A DNA stretch of 64,000 nucleotides from Methanolinea sp. UBA277 (GTDB taxonomy: Archaea; Halobacteriota; Methanomicrobia; Methanomicrobiales; Methanospirillaceae): positions 18,763 to 82,762 of the forward strand of contig DANP01000016.1 of NCBI GenBank assembly GCA_002499905.1. The letters run 5' to 3'. This document shows, piece by piece, positions 1-8,935 of the stretch (position 1 is the first letter of the stretch; every line of letters starts with the position of its first letter). The notes under the pieces were generated by a model. That model searched no databases. It saw only the letters and a list, made by a program, of their open reading frames with translations, and was not told where the DNA came from. The translations under genes were made by a program, and so were the position numbers.

Positions 1-2288
1 TCAGCGGAGAATGCCGAGGAGGAGACCACCCGCCGGTGCCCTGTGAGGATGGCGCCGGAGGTGCCGGCTGTCACATCCCAGATTCGGGCCGTCCGATCCT
101 GTGAGGTGCTCGCAAGGAGGTTCCCCAGCGATGAAAAAGATACAGAGGTGACCGGGCTCGCATGCCCGCGGAGTATCACCGGAGGATTATCGTTCTCCAC
201 AGTGTGGAGGTACACGGCTGCATCCCACCCGCCTGCAGCGATCCGGGAAGACGAGGGATCCGAAGCGAGCGATGAGATCGATCCGGTATGGCCCCGGAGG
301 GTTCGGATTACTGTCCCGTCCGGAAGCCGGATGAGGAGGAGGGAACCGTCAGAACCGGCAACGGCCGCGGCAGTCCCGCTCGGAAGCAGCACCAGAGCAG
401 TGATGCCCGGTATATAGGTTTCCACCATTCCCCGGTATTCCCGTCCAGGGAGATCCCAGAGATGGATGACACTTCCGGAGCCGGCGACTGCCAGCAATCC
501 GGACCCGGCAGTGGCACTGATGCAGGTGACGGAGGAACTATGCCCCTCCGTGCAGTGGAGGAGTGTCCCGTCATTCGAACGTCGCACCTCGAGTGTTCCG
601 TTCCACCCGGAAGAGCAGATCGTTCCCGGTACGGCAGCCGACAGGTGGCGGATACCCCCCGTCCTTCCGGTGAAGAAGATCGGATTTCCCGGGCCCGGTA
701 CCGGGAGGATATGGACCATCCCGCTCCTGGTCCCGGCGGCACACCAGCTGCCGTCGGGAGATGCGCAGAGCGCGCCCACTCCCGACCGGTGAACCGGGTA
801 TGAACAGATCTCCCTGCCATCCGGTACCGCGTATACTGTGACGATTCCGTTTGCATCCCCTGCCGCCGCCCATTTCCCGGATGCGGCAAACGCTGTAGCG
901 GTCATTTCCGGGCAGCCGGCAGTTCTGATCAGACGCCCTGAACCTGTATCGCGGAACATGAGCGGTCCCTGTGTCGAACCGGTGACCAGGAGCCCTTCGG
1001 GGGCAGGGAAGAGAAAGAGGACCGGCCCCGGATGATCCGGTTCGAGGCGGCTTCCCTGCCGCTCCCTGTCTGACCAGAACCACACGGTACCATCCTCGTG
1101 CCCTGAGAAGATTACCCCGGACCCTGTGACGACGATGCCGGTGACCGCGGTGGAGGGATGTTCCGGGATCTGCACCCGCCGGCCATCAGTGAGGCTGACC
1201 AGGGTAATGCCCCCGTCACTTCTCCCGCAGACCACGCACCGGGAGTCTGGAGTAAAGGAGAGCACGGTAACCGCAGAACCACCGCTGTCATGCTTCCCTG
1301 CCAGCCGCCCGGCCGGGAGCTCCACGACGCATAGCATTCCCCTGCTCCCCCCGAATCCCACCCACCGCCCGTCAGCGGACCAGGCTGCTGCCAGGATACT
1401 TCCTGCGCCGCTGGGATGGGTACAGACAAGATCTCCGCTTGGGATCTTCCGGATCTCTATGGTTCCATCATAGCAGCCTGCTGCGAGGAAACGGCCGGTG
1501 GGATCGATGACTGCCCGGGAATACTGAGCCGCACCTCCGGGGAAGATGGCGCGGATATCGTCTGCCAATTCCGGATACTGGAACCCCTCGGGCACCACAG
1601 CATACAGCCTCCTCCAGAATTCAGGGTCTCCATCCGGCGGCAGGTAACCGGCATCCTTCAGATTACAGGTAATGGTGTATGCTGCGGAGAGCGGTGTGGA
1701 AAAAAGCAGCTGCGCGCAGGTTTCATAATCCCCCTGTGCAACCAGCCGCCGTGCAATGAGATCCCACGCCGCACCGGGCACCGCTCTACCCGGCACACCG
1801 GTGTTACCAGCACCACCTGCCAGGAGTTCGGGCCTTCCCCAGGTGGTGAGGGCACGGATGATCCGCACCCTCGTGCTCCATGGCGCTTCCTGGTAAGCCC
1901 GGACAAGCAGCCCGGCAGCATTGTCACTACTGCTGAATGCGCCGTGCTGGCCGGAGAGGAGGTAAAAGAGTGCCCTGCTCTGCGAATCGCGGGGTGCATA
2001 CCCCCTCTCGCGGCAGAGGTCGGCCAGCGGCCTGTTCTCCCGGGATATCACCATTGAACAGCAGACCTCCTGTCCGGCCGCAGGGAGGGCGGAAAGTGCC
2101 TCCCGTGCCAGGGACGCCGCTTCCCGGTCACCGGAATCCAGGGTCTCACAGAGTTCAACCACGGCTGATGCGTCTCCCGCCGCTGCTTCCCGGGCACAGC
2201 GGGAAAGCCCCGAACGCCGCATTATCCTCCCGATTACCGGAGCCTGCAGCCCGATCTTCCTGCGTGAAATGTCCCGGTCAGGGCTCAT
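1..2288 (-). CDS. WD40 repeat protein with helical N-terminal region (partial, C-terminus off the left edge)
   Basis: An open frame of 762 codons starts at ATG 2288 and reaches the window edge without a stop. The first ~235 residues are rich in Ala, Leu and Arg and look like helical (HEAT/TPR-like) repeats. From about residue 240 there are at least twelve WD40-type blades with the GH...D...W or GS.DG..... pattern; the last readable ones include HLWDLPG and ARIWDV. More than seven blades suggests two beta-propellers. The start is 5 bp after the stop of the AAA+ ATPase gene, so the two are co-transcribed. A scaffold, substrate-recognition or sensing role in the same system is inferred; the exact partner is not visible. 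Confidence 0.85.
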   Translation of the reverse strand, partial: MSPDRDISRRKIGLQAPVIGRIMRRSGLSRCAREAAAGDASAVVELCETLDSGDREAASLAREALSALPAAGQEVCCSMVISRENRPLADLCRERGYAPRDSQSRALFYLLSGQHGAFSSSDNAAGLLVRAYQEAPWSTRVRIIRALTTWGRPELLAGGAGNTGVPGRAVPGAAWDLIARRLVAQGDYETCAQLLFSTPLSAAYTITCNLKDAGYLPPDGDPEFWRRLYAVVPEGFQYPELADDIRAIFPGGAAQYSRAVIDPTGRFLAAGCYDGTIEIRKIPSGDLVCTHPSGAGSILAAAWSADGRWVGFGGSRGMLCVVELPAGRLAGKHDSGGSAVTVLSFTPDSRCVVCGRSDGGITLVSLTDGRRVQIPEHPSTAVTGIVVTGSGVIFSGHEDGTVWFWSDRERQGSRLEPDHPGPVLFLFPAPEGLLVTGSTQGPLMFRDTGSGRLIRTAGCPEMTATAFAASGKWAAAGDANGIVTVYAVPDGREICSYPVHRSGVGALCASPDGSWCAAGTRSGMVHILPVPGPGNPIFFTGRTGGIRHLSAAVPGTICSSGWNGTLEVRRSNDGTLLHCTEGHSSSVTCISATAGSGLLAVAGSGSVIHLWDLPGREYRGMVETYIPGITALVLLPSGTAAAVAGSDGSLLLIRLPDGTVIRTLRGHTGSISSLASDPSSSRIAAGGWDAAVYLHTVENDNPPVILRGHASPVTSVSFSSLGNLLASTSQDRTARIWDVTAGTSGAILTGHRRVVSSSAFSA

Positions 2289-2293
2289 GGCGG

Positions 2294-3850
2294 TCAGGTT
2301 TCCTTCACCAGGGGGTCGAGCCTGATGCCGGACCCGGATCTCGTTTCAGATCGCTCTGGAGCCGAGGCAGCAACCGCCCTTCCTTCCTGAAGCCATCTCC
2401 GGAGGGAATCGACCACTTCCCGCTGCGATACCGAGAGGGGAACCTGTGCCCTGAGCGCCGAGAGGATATCTTCAGTCGTGATTGCCCGCATATCCTGGTT
2501 GAACGCCAGGTACATGGCATCGATGACTGTCTGCTCGATCTCGGCCCCGACATATCCTTCAGAGGTCCGTGCGAGGAGATCGAGATCGAAGCTCTCAGGA
2601 ATGCACTTTCGTTTCTTCAGGTGCACCGAGAAAATATCCTTCCGTTCCGATGCGCCGGGCAGGTCGAGGAAAAAGATCTCGTCAAACCGACCCTTCCGGA
2701 GCAGTTCCGGAGGGAGGGCAGAGATGTCGTTTGCTGTCGCCACCACAAAGCAGGGGGCGGTCTTGTCCTGCATCCAGGTCAGAATACTCGCAAATACGCG
2801 CTGGCCGGTTCCGGCATCACCCGATCCGAAGGAGAATCCTTTCTCCATCTCGTCTATCCACAGGATGCAGGGGGAGATGGTCTCGGCCAGCCTGAGGGCG
2901 CGCCGTGTCCGCTCCTCCGACTCTCCCACAAAACTCCCAAAGAGCGCCCCGACATCAAGCCTGAGCAGCGGGAGACGCCAGAGCCCGGCGATCATCTTTG
3001 CGGTCAGGCTCTTCCCGGTCCCCGGGATCCCGATCAGGGCGATCCCTTTCGGGGAGGGGAGGCCGTACTCCCGGGCCTCCCGGGTGAATGCCCGTTCCCG
3101 GAGGCGAAGCCAGTCCTTGAGGACGGCGAGCCCCCCGACGTTCTCCGGGGTCTCGGTACCGCTGTAGAACTCGAGGGCTTCGCTCTGGGAAAGGATGCTC
3201 TTCTTCTCTGCTACCACCTCATCGATGTCCCGGTCATCGATTCTCCCGTGCATGACGATGGCTTTTGAAAAGGATCGCCGGGCCTGGTTGAGGGACATCC
3301 CGAGCGCACCCTGGATCAGCTTCTCACGGCCGAGTGAGGTCAGCGTGCACTCGACACCGCTGCTCCGGACCAGCTGGTCGAGCTCGAGCTCGAGCTCCCG
3401 TGCTGACGGCGGGGGGAGGTGCAGGATAACGCTCTCATCGCGGATCTCATCAGGGAGCTTGAAGGACGGGGTGATGATCACCATGGACCGGCGGCTGTAC
3501 CGGAACTTCTGGGCATAGTTCCGGACCTTCCGCTTGACCGCCGGATTGTTCCAGTACTCGTGGAAGTCCTTCAGAACGATGACCGCCTGCTCATCGGTCT
3601 TCTGCATTTCATCGAGTCCTGCAAGGGGATCCCGGGCCGGGGCCGAAAACCCGGTCCCGACAACCGTGGAATAGCCATCGACAATGTCCCAGCTCACGCA
3701 CTGCCGCGGCGGGCTCCACCGCTCGCAGACCTCGCGGACAAGCTGCATGGCACGCTCCTCTTCGGGAGTGACCAGGGCGATCAGGGTGACCCTGGACCGG
3801 AGTGCGAGATCGACCTGGTCGCGAAGGTCTTCGAAGCCTTTCTGCGGCAT
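2294..3850 (-). CDS. AAA+ ATPase, Ycf46-like
   Basis: Single AAA+ module behind a ~230-residue N-terminal domain. Walker A GIPGTGKS (about residues 274-281), Walker B ILWIDE (329-334), sensor-1 ATAND, and the RKGRFDEIFFLDLP segment that carries the arginine-finger region and is very typical of the Ycf46 branch of the SpoVK/Ycf46/Vps4 ATPases. The N-terminal VTPEEERA segment also fits that family. I prefer ATG 3850, two bases after the DUF1257 stop with GGAGG 11 nt upstream; a GTG at 3862 overlaps the Shine-Dalgarno. It lies third in a four-gene operon and is presumably the NTP-driven motor. The biochemical function of archaeal Ycf46-like proteins is unknown. Confidence 0.9.
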   Translation of the reverse strand: MPQKGFEDLRDQVDLALRSRVTLIALVTPEEERAMQLVREVCERWSPPRQCVSWDIVDGYSTVVGTGFSAPARDPLAGLDEMQKTDEQAVIVLKDFHEYWNNPAVKRKVRNYAQKFRYSRRSMVIITPSFKLPDEIRDESVILHLPPPSARELELELDQLVRSSGVECTLTSLGREKLIQGALGMSLNQARRSFSKAIVMHGRIDDRDIDEVVAEKKSILSQSEALEFYSGTETPENVGGLAVLKDWLRLRERAFTREAREYGLPSPKGIALIGIPGTGKSLTAKMIAGLWRLPLLRLDVGALFGSFVGESEERTRRALRLAETISPCILWIDEMEKGFSFGSGDAGTGQRVFASILTWMQDKTAPCFVVATANDISALPPELLRKGRFDEIFFLDLPGASERKDIFSVHLKKRKCIPESFDLDLLARTSEGYVGAEIEQTVIDAMYLAFNQDMRAITTEDILSALRAQVPLSVSQREVVDSLRRWLQEGRAVAASAPERSETRSGSGIRLDPLVKET

Positions 3851-3852
3851 GA

Positions 3853-4248
3853 TCAGGTCCACCTCCTCACCATGATCCGTATGGATCCATCCTCCTCCTC
3901 ACTCCGTTCCACCAGGGAGAAACCCTCTTTCTCGGTCTGTTCACGGATCATCCGCTCCGCGTAGGTTCGCTGAACACGGGCGAGCGTTCCGGCCAGGCGG
4001 TCAAGGATCTGACGGTCCTTTCTCCCCATTCCCCACCAGTCGGCAACGAGATTGTAGCACCCGTCACCGTCCTTCACGAAGCCGATCCCGTTTCCATTCT
4101 TTGTGCTGATCGAGAGGTCGATTTCGCGGACCCCGACCCTGCTCCTGATCGTTCCTCCTTCCGTGACCTCGTACCCGAGTTCCCTGAGGGAGGCGGTGAG
4201 AACCTCCCTGTCTCTGAGCGCGGTCCTGACTCGTGAAAAATGCGACAC
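3853..4248 (-). CDS. DUF1257 (Ycf35-like) protein
   Basis: A 131-residue protein beginning VSHFSRVRTALRDREVL, which matches the start of the DUF1257/Ycf35 family, followed by the family-like segment VREIDLSISTKNGNGIGF. It uses a GTG start sharing one base with the TAG stop of the radical-SAM gene (TAGTG), with AGGGGG at ideal spacing; ATG 4254 would leave no room for that site. No enzyme motif is visible. Ycf35 proteins are conserved from cyanobacteria to plastids and often sit beside Ycf46-type ATPases, as here. Function unknown; a partner or adaptor of the ATPase is the simplest inference. Confidence 0.82.
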   Translation of the reverse strand: MSHFSRVRTALRDREVLTASLRELGYEVTEGGTIRSRVGVREIDLSISTKNGNGIGFVKDGDGCYNLVADWWGMGRKDRQILDRLAGTLARVQRTYAERMIREQTEKEGFSLVERSEEEDGSIRIMVRRWT

Positions 4249-4847
4249 TAGCATCCCCCTGTATTCATAAAACAAAGGAAATCATGGTGATCGGGAAAAC
4301 CGGTTGCGGTGATGACCCCTTCAGGGCTGATGGTATATTCGACGGTTCCCGCAGCCTGACCTGATTCATCCTCCCTCCCTTTGAGCAGGTCCGAGAGGTG
4401 CACAATCTCCTGGTTTGCAGATGCCCGGAGCGGGTGGCTGCAGGGGAGGTCCGGGCGGTAAGGTCCGGTGATGAGGAGATCGGTAGCATGGAGGAGTGCG
4501 TTCCATGATGCCCGCTGCCGCAACCGGAGCTCCCGGTAGGGAAATCCGGTGAAGGTGACCACGGTGAGCCCCTTTTCCCTGACCAGTTCTCCGACCTCCG
4601 CCAGTGCCGCCGCCTGGCAGAACGGCTCTCCCCCGGAGAAGGTGACCCCTTCGATGTCCGGAAGGGCAGTGATCCGGTCTGCGAGGTCTCCTGTCCGGAT
4701 CCTGTTCCGGGGCGCAAACGGCCAGAGATCCTGGTTGAAACAGCCGCTGCATCGGAGGGGACACCCCTGTACCCAGATCACTGCCCTCCTTCCCGGACCA
4801 TTGACCGTTGAACAGGCCAGGAACCCTGCATAATTGAGCTCGGTCAC
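4248..4847 (-). CDS. Small radical-SAM 4Fe-4S single-cluster protein (NrdG-like)
   Basis: A 199-residue minimal radical-SAM protein. The cluster motif is CPLRCSGC (Cys29, Cys33, Cys36), followed by SGGEPF at about 71-76, which binds SAM, and VVTFTGFPY around 97-103, as in NrdG-type activases and 4Fe-4S single-cluster proteins. The end of the chain (about 168-183, VEYTISPEGVITATGF) resembles the short DUF2997 family that often accompanies DUF1257, so it may be a fused adaptor. GTG start. First gene of the operon; no anaerobic ribonucleotide reductase lies next to it, which argues against a plain NrdG assignment. Likely modifies or activates a partner in the same operon. Confidence 0.82.
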   Translation of the reverse strand: MTELNYAGFLACSTVNGPGRRAVIWVQGCPLRCSGCFNQDLWPFAPRNRIRTGDLADRITALPDIEGVTFSGGEPFCQAAALAEVGELVREKGLTVVTFTGFPYRELRLRQRASWNALLHATDLLITGPYRPDLPCSHPLRASANQEIVHLSDLLKGREDESGQAAGTVEYTISPEGVITATGFPDHHDFLCFMNTGGC

Positions 4848-4946
4848 CGTTCACCACACAGGGCACCGGAACGCGGGGGGGGCTCTCCACCCCGATCCCT
4901 GAAGTACCAGAACAAGGTTTTTCAGTTCCCTGTCATAAGTTCTTCC

Positions 4947-4974
4947 ACATTTGTCCACTCTTTGGGACAAATGT
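4947..4974. promoter_or_regulatory. Perfect 10-bp inverted repeat upstream of the radical-SAM/AAA+ operon
   Basis: ACATTTGTCC (4947-4956) and GGACAAATGT (4965-4974) are exact reverse complements separated by 8 bases. The element lies about 100 bp before the GTG start at 4847, in the divergent region shared with the endonuclease gene, and is followed by AT-rich sequence containing possible TATA elements for the minus strand. It looks like an operator for a dimeric regulator; a hairpin in the leader RNA is the alternative. Confidence 0.5.
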
Positions 4975-5215
4975 ATTACAATGGTATTACCTAAGGATTA
5001 TTTTTCTGTCCGAACGGTCCGGGATCGCACTTGAATAATATGGCTCATTTTTCCATTTTAACCCATAATATTTTATGAATCGGTTCAGCAGGGTTGCACA
5101 TTGTATGCTTTAAGAATGATCAATGGGTTCTGACCAGGGCCCCGGAATGGTCTGCCCGCTCCAACCGTCCTGTCGCCCGGCTCCTATTATAACTGAAGGG
5201 AGCACACGGATAGGT

Positions 5216-6223
5216 GTGAAGGCGAGGTTTGACGGGACCTGGGTCCGGCTCGGGAACGAAGGACGGGCACTCTACGACCAGAGCGGCTACGGGAGGCCCG
5301 ATGACGACGGTCTCCGGCTTGCACCTGAAGAAGCCTGCTACCTTTTGCACCGCGGACGGATCGGGATCGAAGGCTACGATTTCGACACCCTCGTCGCACA
5401 CTTCGCCCGCAGACCCGAATTTCTCCGTACGTTCCTCGTGTACCGGGATCTCCGGGAACGAGGGTATGCGGTCCAGAGCGGCCCCCACGATTTCCGGGTG
5501 TTCCGTCGTGGCCAGAGGCCGGGGACCGGCCAGTCCCAGTACATGGTCCGGGTGCTCTCCGAACGGGATCTCATCGATTTCGAAGCCCTCATCCACGAGG
5601 CGCTGGCCTCGTCCCGGATGCGCAAGCAGCACGTCCTTGCCGTCGTGGATGATGAGAATGAACTGACCTACTACGAGATCAAGGTCCAGAACCTTCCTGA
5701 TGCCGGGGAAAAGCCCGGCATCGGCCCGCTGGAAGGAGTGCTCCTCGGACGATCCGCACTCGTCCATCCCGCACCCCCCCGGGACGAACCGGTTGCGGGG
5801 TTCGGCATGCATCTCGATCCCGAACGTATGATCCTCGCCCCGTTGGAGATCCTCCACCTCATGGCAACCGGAATACTGACACTCCGGGATAGCGGTTCTC
5901 CCGTCGATGCAGACCACTATTTTGCCATGGTCGCTGCCGCAGATGTAGAACTCGCCGAGAAGGCCGCGGTGTACCAGGATCTACGCCACCACGGGTACAT
6001 TCCCAAGACCGGCTACAAGTTCGGGCACCACTTCAGGGTGTACTCGGGAGAGAAGGTTCATTCCGAGATGCTGGTGCATGCCATTGCCGGGGGTGTCCGC
6101 CTCCCGATGAGCAGCATCTCGCGTTCAGTCAGGCTCGCCCACAGTGTCAAAAAGAAGATGTTGTTTGGTCATCAATATACTACAGGAATCCAATACGTTG
6201 AATTTGCACGGATAAAACTTTGA
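5216..6223 (+). CDS. endA: tRNA-splicing endonuclease (tRNA-intron lyase)
   Basis: Excises introns from pre-tRNA at bulge-helix-bulge motifs. The protein has two related halves (PEEACYLLHRGRI and LEILHLMATGILTL open equivalent N-terminal subdomains), the dimeric double-unit form found in many Euryarchaeota. The C-terminal half keeps the catalytic triad: Tyr276 in FRVY, His282 in HSEMLV and Lys313 in AHSVKKKM. The GTG start at 5216 begins VKARFDG, matching the usual N-terminus, and has TATTATAA about 25-30 bases upstream; a longer frame from ATG 5123 adds 31 residues that do not look like the family. Ten bases separate it from trpS, so they are probably co-transcribed. Confidence 0.9.
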   Translation: MKARFDGTWVRLGNEGRALYDQSGYGRPDDDGLRLAPEEACYLLHRGRIGIEGYDFDTLVAHFARRPEFLRTFLVYRDLRERGYAVQSGPHDFRVFRRGQRPGTGQSQYMVRVLSERDLIDFEALIHEALASSRMRKQHVLAVVDDENELTYYEIKVQNLPDAGEKPGIGPLEGVLLGRSALVHPAPPRDEPVAGFGMHLDPERMILAPLEILHLMATGILTLRDSGSPVDADHYFAMVAAADVELAEKAAVYQDLRHHGYIPKTGYKFGHHFRVYSGEKVHSEMLVHAIAGGVRLPMSSISRSVRLAHSVKKKMLFGHQYTTGIQYVEFARIKL

Positions 6224-6233
6224 GAGAGGTAGC

Positions 6234-7484
6234 ATGGAGGAGATAAACCCATGGGCGAGCCAGCAGTCCCTCGATATCGGCAGGCTCTTTTCCGAATTCG
6301 GGATTGAACCCATCGCGAACGTTCTCGATATCCTCCCGGACGTGCCCTCATTCATGAAGCGGGGCATCGTTATCGGGCACAGGGACTATTCACAGATTGC
6401 CGGATGTATCCGTGACCATAGGCCCTTCCACGTCCTTACCGGGTTCATGCCCTCCGGCCACCCCCACCTTGGGCACCTGATGGTGATGAAGGAGGTCGTC
6501 TGGCACGTCCGGCAGGGGGGCACCGGCTACATCACCATAGCAGACCGCGAGGCACATGCCGTGCGGGACACCAGCTGGGAGAAGTGCAGGGAGTACGGAA
6601 AGGAGTACCTCGCCTGCCTCTATGCACTCGGGTTTGAAGGGAAGACCTACTTCCAGAGCAGGAACGACCGGCTCAAGGATCTTGCCTTTGAATGTGCCAC
6701 CAGGGTGAATTACTCCGAATTGCAGGCAATATACGGATTTTCCTCAGAGACCTCACTCGGGCACATGATGTCGGTCATCACCCAGGTCGCCGATATCCTC
6801 TACCCTCAGGTGGATAGCTTCCCGGCTCCGACTGTGGTCCCGGTCGGCATCGACCAGGATCCCCACATCCGCCTCACCCGGGGAGTGGCCCACAAGCTCA
6901 GAATGTTCACTGTCGAGGACCGTGAGGATTACATCAGTGTCCGGTCAAAGAATGCCCCCCCTGCAGCCCTTGATGCGGTTCATGCCCGGTATCCGGGTTC
7001 AAAGAAATATGAGGGGCACGTCGACATCCAGGGTTCCGCCTGCTCGGACGTGAGTGCCACGGTGCGTGAGATCGAACGTTCCTTCGGCGGGTTCGGGTTC
7101 TTTGCCCCTTCTTCGACATACCACGTGTTCATCCCCGGACTCCAGGGAGGGAAGATGTCGAGCAGCATCCCTGAGAGCACCATCATCTTCACGGAACCTG
7201 ATGAGGTGATCAGGAAGAAGGTGATGGCCGCGCTTACCGGAGGACGGACAACCCTTGCCGAGCAGCGTGAACAGGGGGGAGAAGCGGAGAAATGCCCCCT
7301 CTTCCTGCTCAACCTCTTCCACATGGTGGAGGATGACCGGGAACTCGAAGAGCTGCATATGAAGTGCAGGTCGGGACAACTGATGTGCGGCCAGTGCAAG
7401 AAGGAGACCGCGGATCGTGTCCTCTCCTTTGTCCGGGAGATGCGCGAGAAGATGGCAGCGGTCGAGCATCTGATCGAGGTGTGA
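6234..7484 (+). CDS. trpS: Tryptophanyl-tRNA synthetase
   Basis: Class I aminoacyl-tRNA synthetase charging tRNA-Trp. The N-terminus has the INPW motif of archaeal/eukaryotic TrpS, the HIGH-like signature PSGHPHLGH is near residues 73-81, and the KMSKS loop is GGKMSSS near 305-311. Length (416 aa) is usual for the archaeal form. GAGAGG lies 4 bases before the ATG. Downstream pheS starts three bases after its stop, forming a synthetase operon trpS-pheS-pheT. Confidence 0.95.
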   Translation: MEEINPWASQQSLDIGRLFSEFGIEPIANVLDILPDVPSFMKRGIVIGHRDYSQIAGCIRDHRPFHVLTGFMPSGHPHLGHLMVMKEVVWHVRQGGTGYITIADREAHAVRDTSWEKCREYGKEYLACLYALGFEGKTYFQSRNDRLKDLAFECATRVNYSELQAIYGFSSETSLGHMMSVITQVADILYPQVDSFPAPTVVPVGIDQDPHIRLTRGVAHKLRMFTVEDREDYISVRSKNAPPAALDAVHARYPGSKKYEGHVDIQGSACSDVSATVREIERSFGGFGFFAPSSTYHVFIPGLQGGKMSSSIPESTIIFTEPDEVIRKKVMAALTGGRTTLAEQREQGGEAEKCPLFLLNLFHMVEDDRELEELHMKCRSGQLMCGQCKKETADRVLSFVREMREKMAAVEHLIEV

Positions 7485-7487
7485 TGT

Positions 7488-8933
7488 ATGGATCTGACGC
7501 AGAACGAGAAGAAGCTCCTGATGGCCCTCGGTCCGCTCGGGAGTGCTGACCCATCGCATCTCGCGGAACGCCTGTCTGTTCCCGAAGAGGCGGCAATCCA
7601 GTACGCCCACCTGCTCCAGGATCGGGGTCTTGCGATCGTGGAACGGAACGTGGTGAAACACTACGTCCTCACCGATGAGGGAAGGAACTATGCCAGGCAC
7701 GGCCTCCCCGAGCGCCAGCTTCTGGAGAACTTCGGCGAATCCATACCCATGGTCGAACTGACCCGGCACCCGCTGGCAAAGATCGGGATCGGCCAGATGC
7801 GGAAGAAGGGCTGGATTGTCATCAGGGACGGGATGGTTGAGAAGACGGGGAAGTCCGGGCCGGGAGATGATGAAGCCGCACTCCAGGACCCTTCGGAAGG
7901 GAAGAAGGGTATCGCCGATCTCCTGAAACGTGGCCTCCTCCAGGAGACCGAAGAGGTCTCCTACCGGATTGCACTCACCCCTGAGGGAACCGCGCTCGCT
8001 GCACAGGGGGTCGAGATTCGGGAGGAGACGGGAACCCTCTCCCGGGATCAGATCATATCGGGAGGCTGGAAGGAACTCAAACTACGACGATATAACGTCG
8101 AAAAGCTCCCCCGGCGTATCTATCCCGGCAAGATCCACCCCTATCAGCGGCTGATCGAAGAGATGCGCCAGATTCTCCTCCAGATGGGATTCACGGAAAT
8201 CTATGGCGGAATTGTCCAGAGTGCCTTCTGGAACTTTGACGCCCTGTTCCAGCCCCAGGACCACCCGGCCCGGGAGATGCAGGACACCTTCTACCTCGGG
8301 GAGCAGCTCTGCCTTCCCCCGGTATTCGAAAAGGTCCGGGACATGCACCTGCACGGAGGAACAACCTCATCGACCGGCTGGGGTGGCACGTGGAGCGAGC
8401 AGAAAGCGTCGCAGTGCGTGCTCCGAACCCATTCCACGAGCCTGACCATCCGTCACCTTGCCGACCATCCTGATCCCCCGGTCAAGGCGTTCTCCATCAG
8501 CAGGGTATACCGCCGGGAAGCGATCGATCCCACTCACCTGCCCGAATTCGAGCAGCTGGAAGGGATCGTGATGGACGAGGGAGTCAACTTCAGCCACCTC
8601 CTGGGTTTCCTCAAAGAGTTCTATACCCGGATGGGGTTTGCCGGTGTCCGGTTCCGGCCGGGATACTTCCCCTATACCGAGCCGAGCGTGGAGCCGGAAG
8701 TCTATGTTCCTGCTCTCGGCTGGGTAGAGATGGGGGGAGCCGGGATATTCCGCGAAGAGGTCACCGCCCCGCTGGGGCTGGAGCACCCGGTCCTTGCCTG
8801 GGGACTCGGGGTAAGTCGCATCGCGATGCTCCGTCTCGGTCTCACCGACCTCCGCCTGCTCTACCGGAGCGATATCGAGTGGGTCAGGGATACCCCGTCT
8901 ATCCTTCCCGAACAGATCCCCGGAGGTGACTGA
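7488..8933 (+). CDS. pheS: Phenylalanyl-tRNA synthetase alpha subunit
   Basis: Catalytic subunit of the (alpha-beta)2 class II synthetase for tRNA-Phe. About 190 residues of winged-helix-like N-terminal domains precede the catalytic core. Motif 2 is seen in VLRTHSTSLTIR and motif 3 in LAWGLGVSRIAMLRL; the HPAREMQDTFYL segment is characteristic of archaeal PheS. 481 aa, normal for archaea. It lies between trpS and pheT, and its stop is two bases from the pheT start. Confidence 0.96.
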   Translation: MDLTQNEKKLLMALGPLGSADPSHLAERLSVPEEAAIQYAHLLQDRGLAIVERNVVKHYVLTDEGRNYARHGLPERQLLENFGESIPMVELTRHPLAKIGIGQMRKKGWIVIRDGMVEKTGKSGPGDDEAALQDPSEGKKGIADLLKRGLLQETEEVSYRIALTPEGTALAAQGVEIREETGTLSRDQIISGGWKELKLRRYNVEKLPRRIYPGKIHPYQRLIEEMRQILLQMGFTEIYGGIVQSAFWNFDALFQPQDHPAREMQDTFYLGEQLCLPPVFEKVRDMHLHGGTTSSTGWGGTWSEQKASQCVLRTHSTSLTIRHLADHPDPPVKAFSISRVYRREAIDPTHLPEFEQLEGIVMDEGVNFSHLLGFLKEFYTRMGFAGVRFRPGYFPYTEPSVEPEVYVPALGWVEMGGAGIFREEVTAPLGLEHPVLAWGLGVSRIAMLRLGLTDLRLLYRSDIEWVRDTPSILPEQIPGGD

Positions 8934-8935
8934 CC

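Noticed and set aside
1937..3268. Plus-strand frame of 443 codons across the WD40/ATPase junction
   Set aside because: It is opposite two minus-strand genes with clear domains, and its sequence is low-complexity Pro/Arg/Gly.
4248..4847. Anaerobic ribonucleotide reductase activase (NrdG) as the specific function
   Set aside because: The fold and cluster motif agree, but no nrdD is adjacent, and operon context with DUF1257 and AAA+ points to a different partner.
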